Shown: positions 33,198 to 46,234, counted from the first letter of the stretch. The stretch: 64,000 bases of DNA from Capillidium heterosporum (GCA_016630905.1 WBMQ01000002.1:1860001-1924000), one strand, 5' to 3'. Program-made: numbers and translations. The notes: generated from the sequence alone by a model not told the origin.

Positions 33198-33974
33198 AGT
33201 TCCCTAGAACTTACTCCACCACCCTTTAACTATAATTCTTTCTACAACCCTCTTTACTACAATGGTTTTCATTTTATGGAATGCTACTTCCTACCAGTTA
33301 TTAAATTCAGTTTCTATACTATTAGATTTTTGGACATTTTATTTCATTATTAGCTATGACCTTTTTAGTATACTTCAAAGCAATATTCGAAGCAGTATAC
33401 ATAGATGCAGTGGTTGCTATGTGATTAATAGAATTGTTTGCTGGTCTAACACTGCCACAATTTCTAAAGTTTATTGTTCTTTATTGATAGGTATTCTTTA
33501 ATTGAAAAAGCATCCATTTATACGAGTATCTATACTTTTTGACAGCTTGTGCTTTGACTATTCAATAAGTTTATATTGCCAACTGTTTTGATATCAAACC
33601 ATCGACATATAGACCGGTGGGTTAAAAGCTCAAGAATGCAAGTTTGGATAACACTACTACATAGTAAAATAAAACAATACCATTTTGCATTTAAAAGTAG
33701 TATTTCCAAGTAGAGCCGTATTCTATACTGCCTACCTTTAAATAAAGCTACCCTATACCTCCAACTATTATATACTATATTAAAAGGCATATATATTAAA
33801 TTATGACGAACAGGTGTTGTGAACAATAAGCTCAATTTATAGTATATTTAATTATACATGCCGCATACAATTATACTCCAACCAACTCAAAAAGTAAAAT
33901 ATCAACAGTACATAACCAAAAAATAAAATTATAAATATCAAATTACATTTATCTAGATACTGCTACTATATTAT
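33198..33974. other. Intergenic region between NUM1-like and DUF3605 genes
   Basis: About 0.8 kb, strongly AT-rich, convergent 3' ends. Frames at 33262-33501 and 33530-33835 have no motif. Nothing recognised. Confidence 0.55.
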
Positions 33975-34467
33975 TTAATTCAATTCAATAAAGATATGAA
34001 TATGAAAGATCTCTTTGACCGACTGTAAATGTTCAGGGTTGACAAAATAAACAAACTTCTTGATATTCAAAAAATTTGCCCTAATAAACTTTTCAATAGC
34101 CTCCTCATCGTTCCAACTTTGAAACGACCATATTAAGTAGTGCTGGATGCCAGTTCGTAAGTCGTACCCAAAGTCATTTTTTAAAAGTAGGACTTGAGGT
34201 AGGGTTGTTGGTTTTCCTTCCAAGTTTAAAGTTTGTAATGGTCCTGCTTTGTCGATAGACTGTTGCAAAGGTAAAAGTTTTACTTGTAAGAGGTAGTTCA
34301 AAGTGGAGCCATGGGTTGACCGGATTTGAGTTAGGCTTTCCTGGTAAATTTGTTCGTCTTGGATACGTCTACCAAACTTCTCTAAATGGTTTTCAGCTAT
34401 TGGATTTAGTTGGATTGGGTAAGTTTTGAGGTTTACCTAGGTGCTGTTCGATTTCCAACCAATCCAT
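33975..34467 (-). CDS. DUF3605-family protein (GlcNAc-induced protein 1-like)
   Basis: Two exons on the minus strand, 34467-34437 and 34396-33975, give 150 residues from ATG 34467 (MDWLEIEQHLAENHLEKFGR). The segments STHGSTLNYLLQVKL, NDFGYDLRTGIQHYLIWSF, IEKFIRANF and YFVNPEHLQSVKEIFHIHIF match the DUF3605 fungal family, whose signature is an Asp-Tyr...His-His/Tyr-Leu-Ile-Trp segment followed by a VNP...H-hydrophobic-H end. Members include N-acetylglucosamine-induced proteins of yeasts; the biochemical role is not established. Family members are often longer at the N-terminus, so a further upstream exon is possible. The intron is 40 nt with a CTAA branch-like site. Confidence 0.8.
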
Positions 34468-35529
34468 CAATATATTTAGTTCTAAAACTTCAACAACAAA
34501 GTTGGACTTGTACCTTTTAGTAAAATCTGAAGTAGTTGAAATGCTCTTCCAGTAGTTAGGTCAAGGACGAATAAAAATCATCTATGCAAGGGTACTCCGA
34601 AAATTTTCGATTGTTGCCAGTCAAAAAGATAGGCTCCTTGACCCGAAATTTATAAGTTTAGGGTCCCTTTACATTTATCTGTTCAACCCAAACAGCTTGG
34701 AGATTTGTACCAAGGACTTGGGAGATACAAGACGATACTAGAAATATCCTTGACTACCAATACCAATCTTTAACTATCTAAACCTATAAAGCTTTAGGTT
34801 CACAACGTAGACATATCTCTCTCCCATCACAAATATACAAGATTTTCAATATGATTTTCTTATAGAATGTAGAATCCGGCACAACAAAACAACCCATTAA
34901 AGTATAAGCAAATGTTGTTAAAGATACTAAATGTCCTTTTACTCCATCTCATCTAATTATATAGATCCACTTGACAAAAGCCAAGTAGATTGGTAAATAG
35001 ATTGACTTGATTTTGATAAAGTTTATAAAATGACGTCTAACCAGTCTACCTGAAATAAGCTTTGGTTTAAATTGTTGTGGGTTAAATTTAGTGTGAAAGT
35101 AGGGATTTATAAGAGTAAAGAGCTTGTTTGGGGAATATGGGCAAGCTGTTTAGTTTGACTTGCTATGAAGCAGCTAGATCTTTAGATCAGAGCTTTCAAT
35201 TGTTTTCAAGTTTCGAGGAGAGTTGGAAGTCAAAAAGCAATGTAGCAAACTTCTTGGTGATAGGATTCGTGCTTATGGTTATATACTTGAAAGAAGGATG
35301 TTGATACGGTGGCTAATTTGTTATATACAAGACTACTGTACTAATTTTATATCTTTTTACATCTCAGACGACTAAATTATATATAAATATATTATAAATT
35401 GGTAGCGTACATTTGAAGAGAAGGTACATTCTAAACATTTGATTGCCATATAATTCTCATAATTATAATGGTTTTATTATGATACATATAAACTTTTATC
35501 TCATCAGTGAAAGATGCAATCACACTTTA
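34468..35529. other. Intergenic region
   Basis: About 1.06 kb of AT-rich DNA upstream of the DUF3605 gene and downstream of the small secreted-protein gene. No coding segment, repeat or RNA gene recognised. Confidence 0.55.
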
Positions 35530-35922
35530 TTAAATATCCTCAACTGCCCACAACACATTGGTAGGTACCCTATCTACATCCCATAACGGATCACTAGGAC
35601 TTGGGATTATGGGATTAGTTGGTGAATTTGGATACTTTACCGTTAAGCTGACTGCCCAGTTGGGATCACTTGGACTTGGGATTGGTGTTTTTGCTGGTAA
35701 AGTTACGGTCCATAAAATGCCACTTGGACCTAGAATTTTGGTTGTAGAAGGGAGTGATGGTGTTGTGATGGTGGAATTTTGAATGTTGGTTGTAGTTGTG
35801 TTGATGGTGGGATATGCATAGAAATCTTCGTCATTGAAGTCGTCGGTTTGGATTTCGAAACTGTGGATGTGACTGGACAAGTAGGGGATTAAGAGTAAGT
35901 AGTATAGGATAGGAAAGTACAT
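35530..35922 (-). CDS. Small secreted protein with PSPSDP-W repeats
   Basis: 130 residues from ATG 35922, chosen because it starts directly with a signal peptide (MYFPILYYLLLIPYLSSHIH); the longer upstream extension would bury it. The mature part starts acidic (DDFNDEDF), then a Thr/Asn-rich stretch with possible N-glycosylation (NTTTT, NST), then the motif PSPSDPNWAV and, 26 residues on, PSPSDPLWDV. Tryptophan-x-Val occurs four times (LWTV, NWAV, LWDV, LWAV), so the second half is built from a short repeated unit. No cysteines. I do not recognise a family. It is probably secreted or cell-wall associated. Confidence 0.65.
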   Translation of the reverse strand: MYFPILYYLLLIPYLSSHIHSFEIQTDDFNDEDFYAYPTINTTTTNIQNSTITTPSLPSTTKILGPSGILWTVTLPAKTPIPSPSDPNWAVSLTVKYPNSPTNPIIPSPSDPLWDVDRVPTNVLWAVEDI

Positions 35923-36579
35923 GTTGACTGAAATGTTAAATAAAGCAATTTTGTGTTGTTTAAAATGTAGCTTCTTTAAAATTTTAATGAATATCACAAG
36001 TAGATTATCAATTTTTATCTATTTGCTAAAATAGCGAATACCGATATACAAACGGTTTTCCTATCGCTATGAGTACATCCAACTTAGTTGAAAATATAGA
36101 TGCCAATAAATAGATTTTGATCATTTATATTTGAGGATGGTAGGTCCATCTACTATTCTAAAAATGTATGGCGATAAGATCTATTAGATATGGTTAGAGT
36201 CTAAAAACTTTAGAACCAAAACGTCGATTAATGTTGGTTTACTCCTAGTAAAAGCTATAAAACTATAGACATTATATAACTGACCAAGTCATAACGAATT
36301 TAAAATAGAAGCATACAGTCAATATACAAACTGTATGGACTTTTGGATATTTTTATTCTGAAAACTTATAGGTATCGTGAACCATAAGATTTCCGTAGAT
36401 CCCTTTAGGCATATTGAGGTCCATAGGCCTCCAGAATTGGGAATCGGTGCTCCAATAGACTGTCAAAGCGGGGGTACTTTCTAGGTCTCCAAAATTCTTT
36501 GGATTACGTATGGAATAAAATGAACACTACATAAGCAAAAATCCAAATCCTTTAGCTTCTTACTTCAATCTAAGCTCAA
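35923..36579. other. Intergenic region upstream of the UBP14-like gene
   Basis: About 0.66 kb between divergent genes. GC rises slightly at 36380-36500 but no frame is conserved. Likely promoter DNA only. Confidence 0.5.
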
Positions 36580-39094
36580 ATGAATCAAGCCTGTCCTCAT
36601 ATTAGCACTACTTTGACAGCTACCATCAACTCCAATACCGAATACTTTAAAGAAGAGTGTTCATTTTGCTTCGATAACCAGGTATCAGTAATGTTGCTAT
36701 AAAATTTTAATTCAATTTAGGATACCACCAATGGGGTCAACATTTGTCTCACATGTCTATTTACGGGCTGTAAACGGGAAGAAGTTTCAACGAGTCACTC
36801 CAATTTACACTACACTTTTAAACCCGACCATTGTTTAGTCCTCAACATTAGGCGCGAAGCCATAAACAAATCGAGTGATAAAGTAAGATTTATTTAACCA
36901 TCAGTGCTAATTTTTTAGTACAATGAAGCAGCTGAGCTCCAACCTAAACTATCAAAGTTGTCTATAGCCGAAGAAGAGACAACCTACGAGACCAATTATA
37001 CGGTAAAGTGTCTAGGTTGTGAAATCGACATTGATCCTGAAACCAACGAACAAGTAAATATTCCCAACTACTAAGCTCATTTTCGTAACATTATTTGTAT
37101 TCTAGGTAAAGAACGTCGTCGAAGCTATTAAACTTGGAAATTCTAGTGCAAAGCGAGAGGAAATTCAGACGTGGGAAGCTACGCGTACTTCATGTGAGCA
37201 TGTAATTGCTGTTGAGCAGTATGATAACATAGCGGCGATTTCAGAGTCAGGTATTAATTCCACATATGCTTTTATTGAACTTTTGGTGCATAGTTAAATG
37301 TAACGGTTGTGACTTGACCCAGAACCTATGGGTATGCTTTACATGTGGTTCTTTGGGTTGCGGTAGGCGCTACTTTGACGGTTCTGGGGGTAACGGACAC
37401 GGTCTCGAGCACTACCAAGCCACTGGCCACACAGTTTCTGTAAAATTGGGAACTATTACCCCCGAAGGCGAAGCTGGTAACTACTCAACCAACATACTGT
37501 TATTTACAATATTTTAGATGTCTATTGTTACGTATGCGATGACGAACGTATTGATCCAGAACTGAAGGTCCATTTACATAACATCGGTATCAACTTAGAT
37601 AGTCAGATCAAGACAGAGAAGAGCATGACGGAGCTGCAGCTTGAGTACAACACGAACTTCGACTTCAGCATGACGACAGCTGATGGTGTAGGGTTAGAGG
37701 CTGCTATTGGACCGGGTAAAACTGGACTACAAAACCTGGGGAATTCATGCTACCTTGCTTCAGTGCTTCAGACTCTTTTCACTATTCCATCCATCGAAGA
37801 AAAGTATCTATGTGGGCTTGAAGACCACCAACCCCTGTGTCAGGAAAACCCCATTAATTGCCTGTACTGCCAGACGACGAAATTGGCCTCTGGGCTGAGC
37901 TCAGGAAGGTACAGTACACCCAGTGAAGGCAGTGAGGTCAGTGAAGCTACCTCGAAGCCAACCGGTATCAAACCAACAATGTTCAAGCGACTCATCGGTA
38001 AAGGCCACCACGAATTTGCGACGGCACGTCAGCAGGATGCCTATGAGTTCTTTGTCCATCTCCTAAATCAACTGGAGCGCCTCGAGAAGAAGTTTGACAT
38101 CAAGCCAACTACCAACTCGGTCTTCAACTTCCAGATCGAGCAGCAGCTCACATGCAATAGCTGCAAACGTAGCAAGTATATTGTTGATACGACAACGTCC
38201 CTTTCGTTACCAGTGCCTGCTTCCAAGAACGATGATGGCACCTACCAGCCCACTACATTGCAGCAATGTCTTGCTCAGTACTTTGAACCCGAGAAAATTC
38301 ATTCCTACAATTGTCCCCAGTGCAAGATCCCTACGATTGCAACCAAGACCCAACGTCTACTTACCTTTCCCCAAGTGCTGGCTATCCATCTTAAACGCTT
38401 TGCCCTTATCAACTGGGTCCCCACTAAACTTGAGATTGGTGTCAGTACCGACGTAGCCGACTTGAGTGTTTTATTAGACTCTTACAAAGCTCCACCTAGA
38501 GTCGAAGGTGATTTGCTGCTACCTGATGACGCGGATGTATCATCAACTGGGCCTAACCCCGAGCTGGTTGCCACTATGATGGCCATGGGCATGAGTGAAG
38601 TACGCTGTCATCGCGCTCTAGTCGCTACTGGTGGCACTGACATCGAAGCAGCCACTGCCTACCTCTTTGACCACATGGATGATCCTCAGCAGGACACCCC
38701 ATTAGTACCAGCTGCAGCTGTCAACACTACCCTATCAGCCGAATCCATCCAGATGTTAACTTCCATGGGATTCTCTGACAAGCATGCTGAGCAAGCTTTG
38801 AAAGCTTGTGATGGCAGCTTGGAACGAGCTGTCGATTGGATCTTCTCTCATCCGGAAGGTGTAGCTGAAGTTGAAAACGGGAGTCAGAATGAAGAACTTG
38901 GGTATGGGGAGGTTGGTAATGGATATAACCATCTAGCTGCTATTTCACACAAGGGCCCTTCGACCCATAGTGGACATTACGTAGCTCATGTAGTTAAGGA
39001 TGATCAGTGGGTTCTGTTTAATGATGATAAGGTTGCTTATCAACCGCAACCTGATCTTAGTTTGGCTTATTTGCATTTCTTTAAAAGAGAGTAG
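36580..39094 (+). CDS. UBP14: UBP14/USP5-type ubiquitin carboxyl-terminal hydrolase (isopeptidase T)
   Basis: Six exons (36580-36681, 36721-36882, 36919-37053, 37106-37250, 37294-37476, 37518-39094) give 767 residues, close to the usual size. The enzyme disassembles free polyubiquitin chains and so keeps the proteasome supplied with free ubiquitin. Seen in order: an N-terminal variant Zn-finger region (CSFCF, CLTCL...C); the ZnF-UBP at about 164-240 (CDLTQNLWVCFTCGSLGCGR, with GHGLEHYQATGH), which reads the free Gly-Gly end of ubiquitin; the catalytic Cys320 in GLQNLGNSCYLAS; QQDAYEFFVHLL; a CxxC pair CNSC/CPQC; two UBA domains at about 588-630 and 649-690, inserted before the His box; and the catalytic His729 in HSGHYVAHV. 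This is the full isopeptidase T layout. Confidence 0.95.
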
Positions 39095-39799
39095 ACTTGG
39101 ATTCTGAAAGGATTAAAGTGACGATTGGATACTTTTTAACAATTAAGCTGTATAAATTTGCTTTGCAAGTTTAAGGTTTTTTGAGTATATTTTTAAATTA
39201 CTATAACTGATTTTTTATATCAATTGAGACTTTGGCCTTGCTTCATAAACTACAAGCTTTTCTTGCAATTGCCAACCAGATATCTCAAAAATTCAAGGTG
39301 GAAGGCTAAGCCAAGACTGAATCATGAACTATTAACCGGACTTATAAGTCTGATTTGCAAAGTTTCTAAATGGTGAAGGATTCTTTATGGCAGAATCTTT
39401 ACAATCATTTTGTGGGCTTTCTAAACGAGAATGGCAAAAGGGAAAAGCCGGATTTTAGATTCGGCTAATATCTTTCACATTAAACCTATACTCGAAATAT
39501 TTATCCTAGAAAACGATACACTTCAACCCAAATATATCAACGCTTGAAAGGCAAAACAAAAACCGTATACAACCTAGAACTATTAAAAAATAACTAAAAA
39601 GGGCTTTATTTTATACATTTTGAATTAAGCAAGCCATTAAATGGAATGAAGCGGTGCATAAGTAGTTAGTTAGAACCTGGCTATTTCTTTGAAAGCAACT
39701 AGTGTTGGAAATGAGGCTCCCATGAAGGAGATTGAAGGTAGGACAGCTTGGGTGCCCATTTATGAAAATGATGTCACCGGCCGGGAACAACTTGAAACT
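39095..39799. other. Intergenic region, convergent 3' ends
   Basis: About 0.7 kb between the UBP14-like gene and the RCK2-like kinase. AT-rich, no feature recognised. Confidence 0.55.
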
Positions 39800-41303
39800 T
39801 TAAGCTGCCACTTTGATGGAGTTGGTGTTGAGATTGACTTTGACCTTCCTCTTACCAAGTAACGAAGCGTTGTCGAGGCTGAGGTTGAAACCTTGGTTGG
39901 AGCTGGGTTCCTCGTAGACACCCCTACTGAAGAGACGCGTATTCAACTGGGCGGACAGATCATCATCACTGTCGGAAGATATAGGGGGCAGCCTATCCAA
40001 GTCGGGTTGGTAGGTCTTGGTTTTAGGCTTGGTAGAGGCCTCAGCGACTTGGTTGGCTCCCGATTCGTCTTGCAAAATCTGTACGGCGTACGAGACGCTG
40101 AACGCCTCCTTCAAAGTAACGCTGGGGGTAATAGGGGTAGCAATAGGAGGAGCGACGCAACGGGGGCTAGGCTTACAGACTTCACGGGTCTTCTTGGGAG
40201 TCTCACGGGTCCAAGGATGGGCAAAGAAGCCATCTGTAGTGTAACGTCTTGCTGGGTTGACAGTGAGCAAATGTGAGACCAAGTTCTTGGCCGAGTCGGA
40301 GATACCATCCCACCAAGGGGAAAGGAACTCAAAGTAGCCGTGGGCGACCTTTTCAGTCAAAATGTGGATATCCTCGTCGTAGAACGGGGGGAAGCCGCAT
40401 AGCAAAGTGTAGAGCACGCAGCCGAGGGCCCACATGTCGACACTATAAGAGTACCGCTCGTCCTTGACGATTTCAGGGGCGGTGTAGCCGACGGTGCCAC
40501 AAGGGGTCATGGTACTTCTGCCCAGAACTACTTTACTCAGACCAAAATCCGCGATCTTGATCCTTCCGATACCAGCGCCACCGTAGCCCTCGACTATGTA
40601 GCCCTCACCTTCACGTCCCTGATGCACGGTGTACCCCTGCTCAATGTAGGGTCTAGGGTCGGTGATGATGGGGATGGGCTCGAACAATATGTTCTCTGGC
40701 TTGATGTCGCGGTGGACTACTCCTTGAGTGTTATGCAGGTGGGCGATACCGGCGGCAACCTGGTTAATGATGTGGCGGGTCATAGGTTCTGAGAAGTAGG
40801 TGTGGTCGATGATCTTGTTGAAGATTTCACCACCCTTGACCAGCTCCATGATGATGAAGTAGTAAACTTTGGTGTCTACAAAGTCATAGAGTTGGACGAT
40901 GTTGTCGTGGCGACAGTTGCGCAGGATGGAAACCTCCTTGTGGATAAAGGTGCACTGGTTGGAGCTCAGTTGGAGCTTCTGGACCACCTTTACGGCGACT
41001 TCTTTGCCTAGTCTCGTGTGGTAGCCGCGATATACGTTACTAAAAGCACCACTAAAAACAAAATTAGCCATGAAATAGGAAATTTACTTACTCTCCCATC
41101 TTGGAAAGGATCTTTATGTAGGGTATGGTATCGTACTGAGGCGCCTTGCCCTTCTTCAGCTCTTCAACTACGTAAGCAGGTAGGGGTGTGGTGTCGGCAT
41201 GTGTTGTGTTGTTGACCATCATTCTCTTTCGGTTAATAGTGTTGGACTCCAAGCTGGATTTTGAAGAGGTATTGAAAATCGATTTAATGGAATCAAAAAG
41301 CAT
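39800..41303 (-). CDS. RCK2/Srk1-type MAPK-activated CaMK-family kinase
   Basis: Two exons on the minus strand, 41303-41092 and 41051-39800, with a 40-nt intron that splits the glycine loop (KMG | DGAFSNVYRG); 487 residues. Kinase motifs: VAVKVV, the RDIKPENILF loop, a long insert (PRPYIEQGYTV... YGGAGIGRIKIADFGLSK) that is a mark of the Rck1/Rck2/Srk1 group, TPCGTVGYTAPEIV and LSPWWDGISDSAKNLV. Rck2 and Srk1 are cytoplasmic kinases phosphorylated by the stress MAPK (Hog1/Sty1); they repress translation or delay mitosis during stress. The tail ends with a basic-hydrophobic segment (GKRKVKVNLNTNSIKV) that could be a MAPK docking site, though this is inference. It is shorter than the yeast proteins (about 580-610) at both ends. 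Confidence 0.9.
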
Positions 41304-43262
41304 GTTGGGTTATTTAAGTACCAATTATTTACTGACAGTGTCGCTTAAAAATGGTGTCTGAGTAGGTTGGATTGGGGAAAGTTGCCGTATTTATTGGTCG
41401 AAACAATTTAGGAACTGGAGCGGGAGAATAGTTAAGAAAGTTAGCCCAAATAATTAAGGCTCGGGTTTTGCTAGGTCTCAAATGACAATGAAATGGAAAA
41501 TACATTTTCCATCTTGACTAAAGCTATTTAAATAGTTGGTCATTTAGGTATAATTTTAGCTTAATAATGTTTATCCTTTACTAATCAAGCTTCAAGAATT
41601 AGAATTATGCGAATAGGGATTTGGGACTCTTATTGAATGGAGTTTCAAACGCCGGCACTATTCAATTTCCAATCCGACCTCAAATGGCACCCAATAAAAC
41701 CCAGCCTGAAGTTTATCCCTCATCATGAAAGGAGTTTAGAACTGGGCTCTGACTCATGCTTTGGTAATGGCTTCTTCCTATTGATCTAAAATGCAACGTT
41801 GCCTCAGCTCTTTGGGCTGTATACCCCCATTTATCTTCTCATGATTGAATATAGGCAATACCGGGACCTTTTCATTTCAAATTGGGATGATGAATTAGGT
41901 AAGCTTTCCAGGTGCTGGCTCTTGTCGGATTATTAATAGTGATGGTCAGCAGCAACTACTTTCTGACAAAGAACCTAAAATTAGGAATCATTGGATCTAG
42001 ATCCATCCATACCAGGATACATGTCAGTAGGTCGCAGTAAGATATGCGTACGAAATATAAAGGGCAGGTGGATGGCTTCAGAACCTTCTGGCATACCAAA
42101 GTTTTACCCATACTTTTTGCTGCGTAGCCCAGCGATATATTTTTAGAATTGCTGGCTTTCTAATTAACTTCAAATTTTTGTCAGTGTGCATTTCTCATTG
42201 ACTGCCAGCTGTTTGATTTTCACTCTTAGAACGATCCACTTCAATAGAACATGATCTAATTCTGACCCCTTAAATTTGTGTTTTTAGTGGGGTTCGACTG
42301 ATTAAGGGAAAGGTCCTATGGCTGCTATGATGCAAAATAGAGCTTTTTTTGGCTTTGGTATTCTTAAAGGATAAATTCTATATTAGCTGCCCAATAGCTA
42401 AAAGGTAAATCTTGGTTAGGGTGCATTTAATTTGGAATTTCGAATGCTGTCATTCCATATTGATCAAAGCCATAAATGGTGATGGACCTCTAAACTTTAC
42501 TTTTGCAGCTTCGAAAAGGTACCAATCAAAGCTAAATCCGTTGGCTACAGAAGCTGGATGAAATGCAAAGGAAAAGGTGATGAAAGTGGAAATTCACATC
42601 AACAAAAGCAGACTTCATGACAAGGCCTTATTTTATAAACCATTTGAAATAGTCTTGTGAATTTACCCAACTATAGTGGCAATTGCTTACAGTGTAATAA
42701 AGTTTAGCAAAAGAACTGTAACCATCGTTAATAAGACTACATGGATAGATACTTATACCTTTAAAACTAAAACTAATCCAACAATAAAGACATTTTACAT
42801 AGATATAACTTTCTAAAGCCTTGCTATCTAGAAGCCAAGGCAAAGTGAACATTTCAACTACTCAGATGAGTTTCATAAGACTGTTGTGACAAATCATACT
42901 TGGCCTAACGCCTAGCTGCAAAAATTAATTTGCTGGAAACTTCATAAGTCAAAGTGAATCCTAAACTCAGAAAGTCTTTGGTCAACCAGTAGAGCCAATA
43001 GTTTTAATTTCGATTGGAAAGTTTTATAGGATTGCCAAAATCACTTTGGCAACTTGGCCGACATTTAGAGTTACTGATTTTGCTTTTATAATAGGATGTT
43101 TGAACTCCCTCTTTAAAAACTTTCTATTTGGGACAGTTTTAGGTAATAAGTTTGTTTTGATAAGAGCAAGCATGCATCCATCTAATTATTACTTTTAAAT
43201 TTTGCATCTTTGTATTTAAAGAATGGCTAAGATTGTTATCTAAACCTCTTTTAGTTTACAAA
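41304..43262. other. Intergenic region between divergent kinase and RPL32 genes
   Basis: Nearly 2 kb. It contains the two promoters; a TCTAAACCTCTTTTAG stretch just before the RPL32 ATG looks like an intron end and may belong to a 5'-UTR intron. The frame 42628-42852 on the minus strand has no motif. No gene or repeat recognised. Confidence 0.5.
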
Positions 43263-43661
43263 ATGGTTACCTCATTGAACAGAACCAAGATCGTCAAGAA
43301 GCACCCCAAAGCCTTCAACAGACATCAGTCCGACCGTTATGACAAAGTCAAGACCTCATGGAGAAAGCCCAAGGGTATCGATAACAGAGTCCGTCGTCGT
43401 TTTAAGGGCCAGATCGCCATGCCCAAGATCGGTTACGGTTCCAACCGCGCCACCCGCCACTTGAACCCCGAAGGTTTCAAGGCCTTTGTCATCAACAACG
43501 TTGCCGACTTAGACTTATTGTTGATGCACAACCGCACCTACGCTGCCCAAGTTGCTCACAACGTTTCCGCCAAAAACCGTGTCGCCATTGTCCAGCGTGC
43601 CAAGCAGCTCAACATCAAGGTAACCAACTCCAAGGCTCGTCTCAGATCGGAAGAGAAATAA
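43263..43661 (+). CDS. RPL32: 60S ribosomal protein L32 (eL32)
   Basis: 132 residues from ATG 43263 ([18 protein letters not shown]); the frame can be extended to a TTG at 43233 but that part is not conserved. The eL32 signatures are clear: [54 protein letters not shown] and [17 protein letters not shown]. It is a component of the large ribosomal subunit. Strong C-ending codon bias marks it as very highly expressed. It is the last intact gene before the retrotransposon block, whose first recognisable repeat starts about 1 kb downstream. Confidence 0.97.
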   Translation: MVTSLNRTKIVKKHPKAFNRHQSDRYDKVKTSWRKPKGIDNRVRRRFKGQIAMPKIGYGSNRATRHLNPEGFKAFVINNVADLDLLLMHNRTYAAQVAHNVSAKNRVAIVQRAKQLNIKVTNSKARLRSEEK

Positions 43662-44669
43662 GCTACTAACTTATTTAATCTTTTGTGATACGAAATTTCT
43701 CAAGGGGTATAAATTAAAAGAGTTCAATACGAGTTCAACCACTCGAGGTAATTTCATTCTATTTGCTCTGTTTTCATTTATGGGTTTGTAAATTTGATAC
43801 TTGACATTGTTATATTTTGAATTTAAATCTAAATTTATAACATTGGATGGGCATTCGTTGATCTTCAATCATGTGTTTATATCCATATTTATATCGAACT
43901 TTGATTAGTACGCTCTTTAGCTTATTTTCTTTTTAATAGTGTATTACATTTATAAATAGTTCATTTAGATTTATTATGTAAATACTTTGGCTTTTGTAAT
44001 CAAGTCATTTAACAGTCCTATAATAGTTTTTATCTACCTTCTACTTTGAATTTTTTACTATATAAGCATTCACAATAAATATAGCTATCTTTTATTTTAT
44101 TTTGTTATTCAAAGCAAGTAGCTATTTATCTTTTTAGCATACTTTTACAGCTAATGTTGATTATAATATATACACTGTTAGTTACTATCTTTGCTCTAAA
44201 TTGGACTTCAAGTATTATTTTAATTTTAACTCTTAGACTTTTATAAATCTAACCTGTTACAAAGCCTATTAGCTAAAAGTAAACTATTCAATTATACTTA
44301 AGATCTTAGGCTCAGTATGATTTATTGGATAAAAATTCACAACTAAAAGAAACCCATTTTAAATTTTAAAGGTAGTTTTATTAAAAGTTATTATAAATTC
44401 TTACTACTAAGCTATAGATTAATTTTACTTATCTGCTTTCTTTTACTACTGTTTTATTAATGTTTTCTCTATTAATATTCTAATTAACAATTATTTTTAG
44501 TTATAAACCTGTTTTGTTTACTAAAGCTTACTTAAATTTATAAAACTAGCCATTATATTTTAATACTAATTCTTAGTTATAGCTATTTTCTAATAATTTA
44601 GTATTGTTTTTTCTAGCAGTATAGGTTTACTTTTTAGCTATAACTATTTTTAATAAGTATTTTGGTTTG
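43662..44669. other. AT-rich border between RPL32 and the repeat block
   Basis: About 1 kb of very AT-rich sequence, full of TA dinucleotides and poor in CpG and CpA. I cannot align it to the LTR families named here, so it may be a heavily mutated repeat or flanking DNA changed by RIP spreading. Confidence 0.5.
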
Positions 44670-45300
44670 TATTAAAAAGTATTTTAATAAATATTAGCTA
44701 AAAAATAATAACAAAACTATATAAGAAAGCTTATATTTAAAGCCTAATCTAAAAGTAATAAGTATAATAAAACTATAAAAAACTTTATAGAAAATCAGCT
44801 TAATTATCCTTCTAACTAACTAAACTTTATCTTTAAACTAGTTTAATTAGTAGATCTTTAAAATAGCTATAAAAAATATACATTATTACCTAAACTCAAC
44901 CTATCAAATTTATAATAAGTTTTAATAATATTAAAAAGTAAAAATACTTTATAAATAGATAATAAAATTAAATATCAAAGCAGGATAAATACAAGTTGTT
45001 TTTTTAATAAATATACTAATTAGTAGCTTTATTTTAGTTTCTTTATATTATAATTATTGTATACTTTTAGTACTAACTTTCTATAACTATTAAATTAGCC
45101 AAAAGTAAAATAAGTATATTGCCAACTTATATTAATTAAAATTAGTTTTAAATTATAATTAGCTTAAAATTAAAATTAATTAGATAACTTTAAAAATTAA
45201 AAACCTTAATAGATATTACTATCCTTTCTAGTTCTATTACAGCTATAGCTTTTTTTTATAATAGCTCTAATTATTATAATTTTTATTATAAAATCATTAA

Positions 45301-46234
45301 TGTCAACTTAGCTTTCAAACTAAGTTGGATATTAAACATTAAAACATTCATTTTTCATAAGAAACCTATAATTTGGCTACTACTAAATAGAGTATTTTAA
45401 GGTAATACAGTTATATATTCATTTCTGTACTTTGAAATACCTACTATTTATTAGTATATATTCTAACTAATAACAAAGTTGCTTAAATTACCTAAAACCA
45501 ATTTTTTATTAAGAAGGTAAGTTTGGGATTTTAAACTTAATGCTAGATTTTCTAATAGTTGACTTATAGAGAAAGTAAGTTTAAAATGTAAAGGTAAATA
45601 GCAGTAATTAAAATAGTGACTCTTTAGTTTATTAAGAAAAGAATTCACTAATAAGCCTCCAAATTAAGCCTTGTTTTAGATCTACTATATAAGAAGGAAA
45701 AATAAAAAGAAGAGAAGAAAGAAGAAGAGAAAATAAAGAGAAAAATAGATAGAAAAAGAGAAAGAAAAACAAGGAGGAAAACAGATTAAAAAAAAGAGAA
45801 AATAAAAAAAGACAAAAATAGGAAACAGACTACTAAATAAGAAAAAACAAATAAAAGAATAAAAAGGATAGTGAAAGAATAAAAGAAAAAGAAAAAAAGT
45901 TTTTGAATTGCTTTTATTAATAAAGGAAAAGAAAGTTTCTAAGTTAGTTTATTAGAATTGTTTAAGACCTTTCTTTTAAGTTTACCCTAATTGTAAATTA
46001 AGTTTAAGTTAGGTTAATTATAATATTTTAAAAGTTCCTAACTAGAAGTATTATAAAAATAAAGCTTTTATATTATATTTAATTGTAAAATAGTTGTTAT
46101 ATCTATATTAGTCAGCCTATAGCATAATATACATATTATATTCTATACTAAAGGACTTACTAAGTTTGGCCAAGCCTACTTGACTAGAAGTCTAAGCTAG
46201 TAGTTAAATACTTAGTAAGGACAACTAGCTAACA
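45301..46234 (+). repeat. Solo LTR-A1 (934 bp)
   Basis: Starts TGTCAACTTAGC and ends AACTAGCTAACA. It is flanked by perfect 5-bp duplications ATTAA (45296-45300 and 46235-46239). It lies inside LTR-B0. Compared with LTR-A3 it is strongly C-to-T / G-to-A mutated. Confidence 0.9.
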
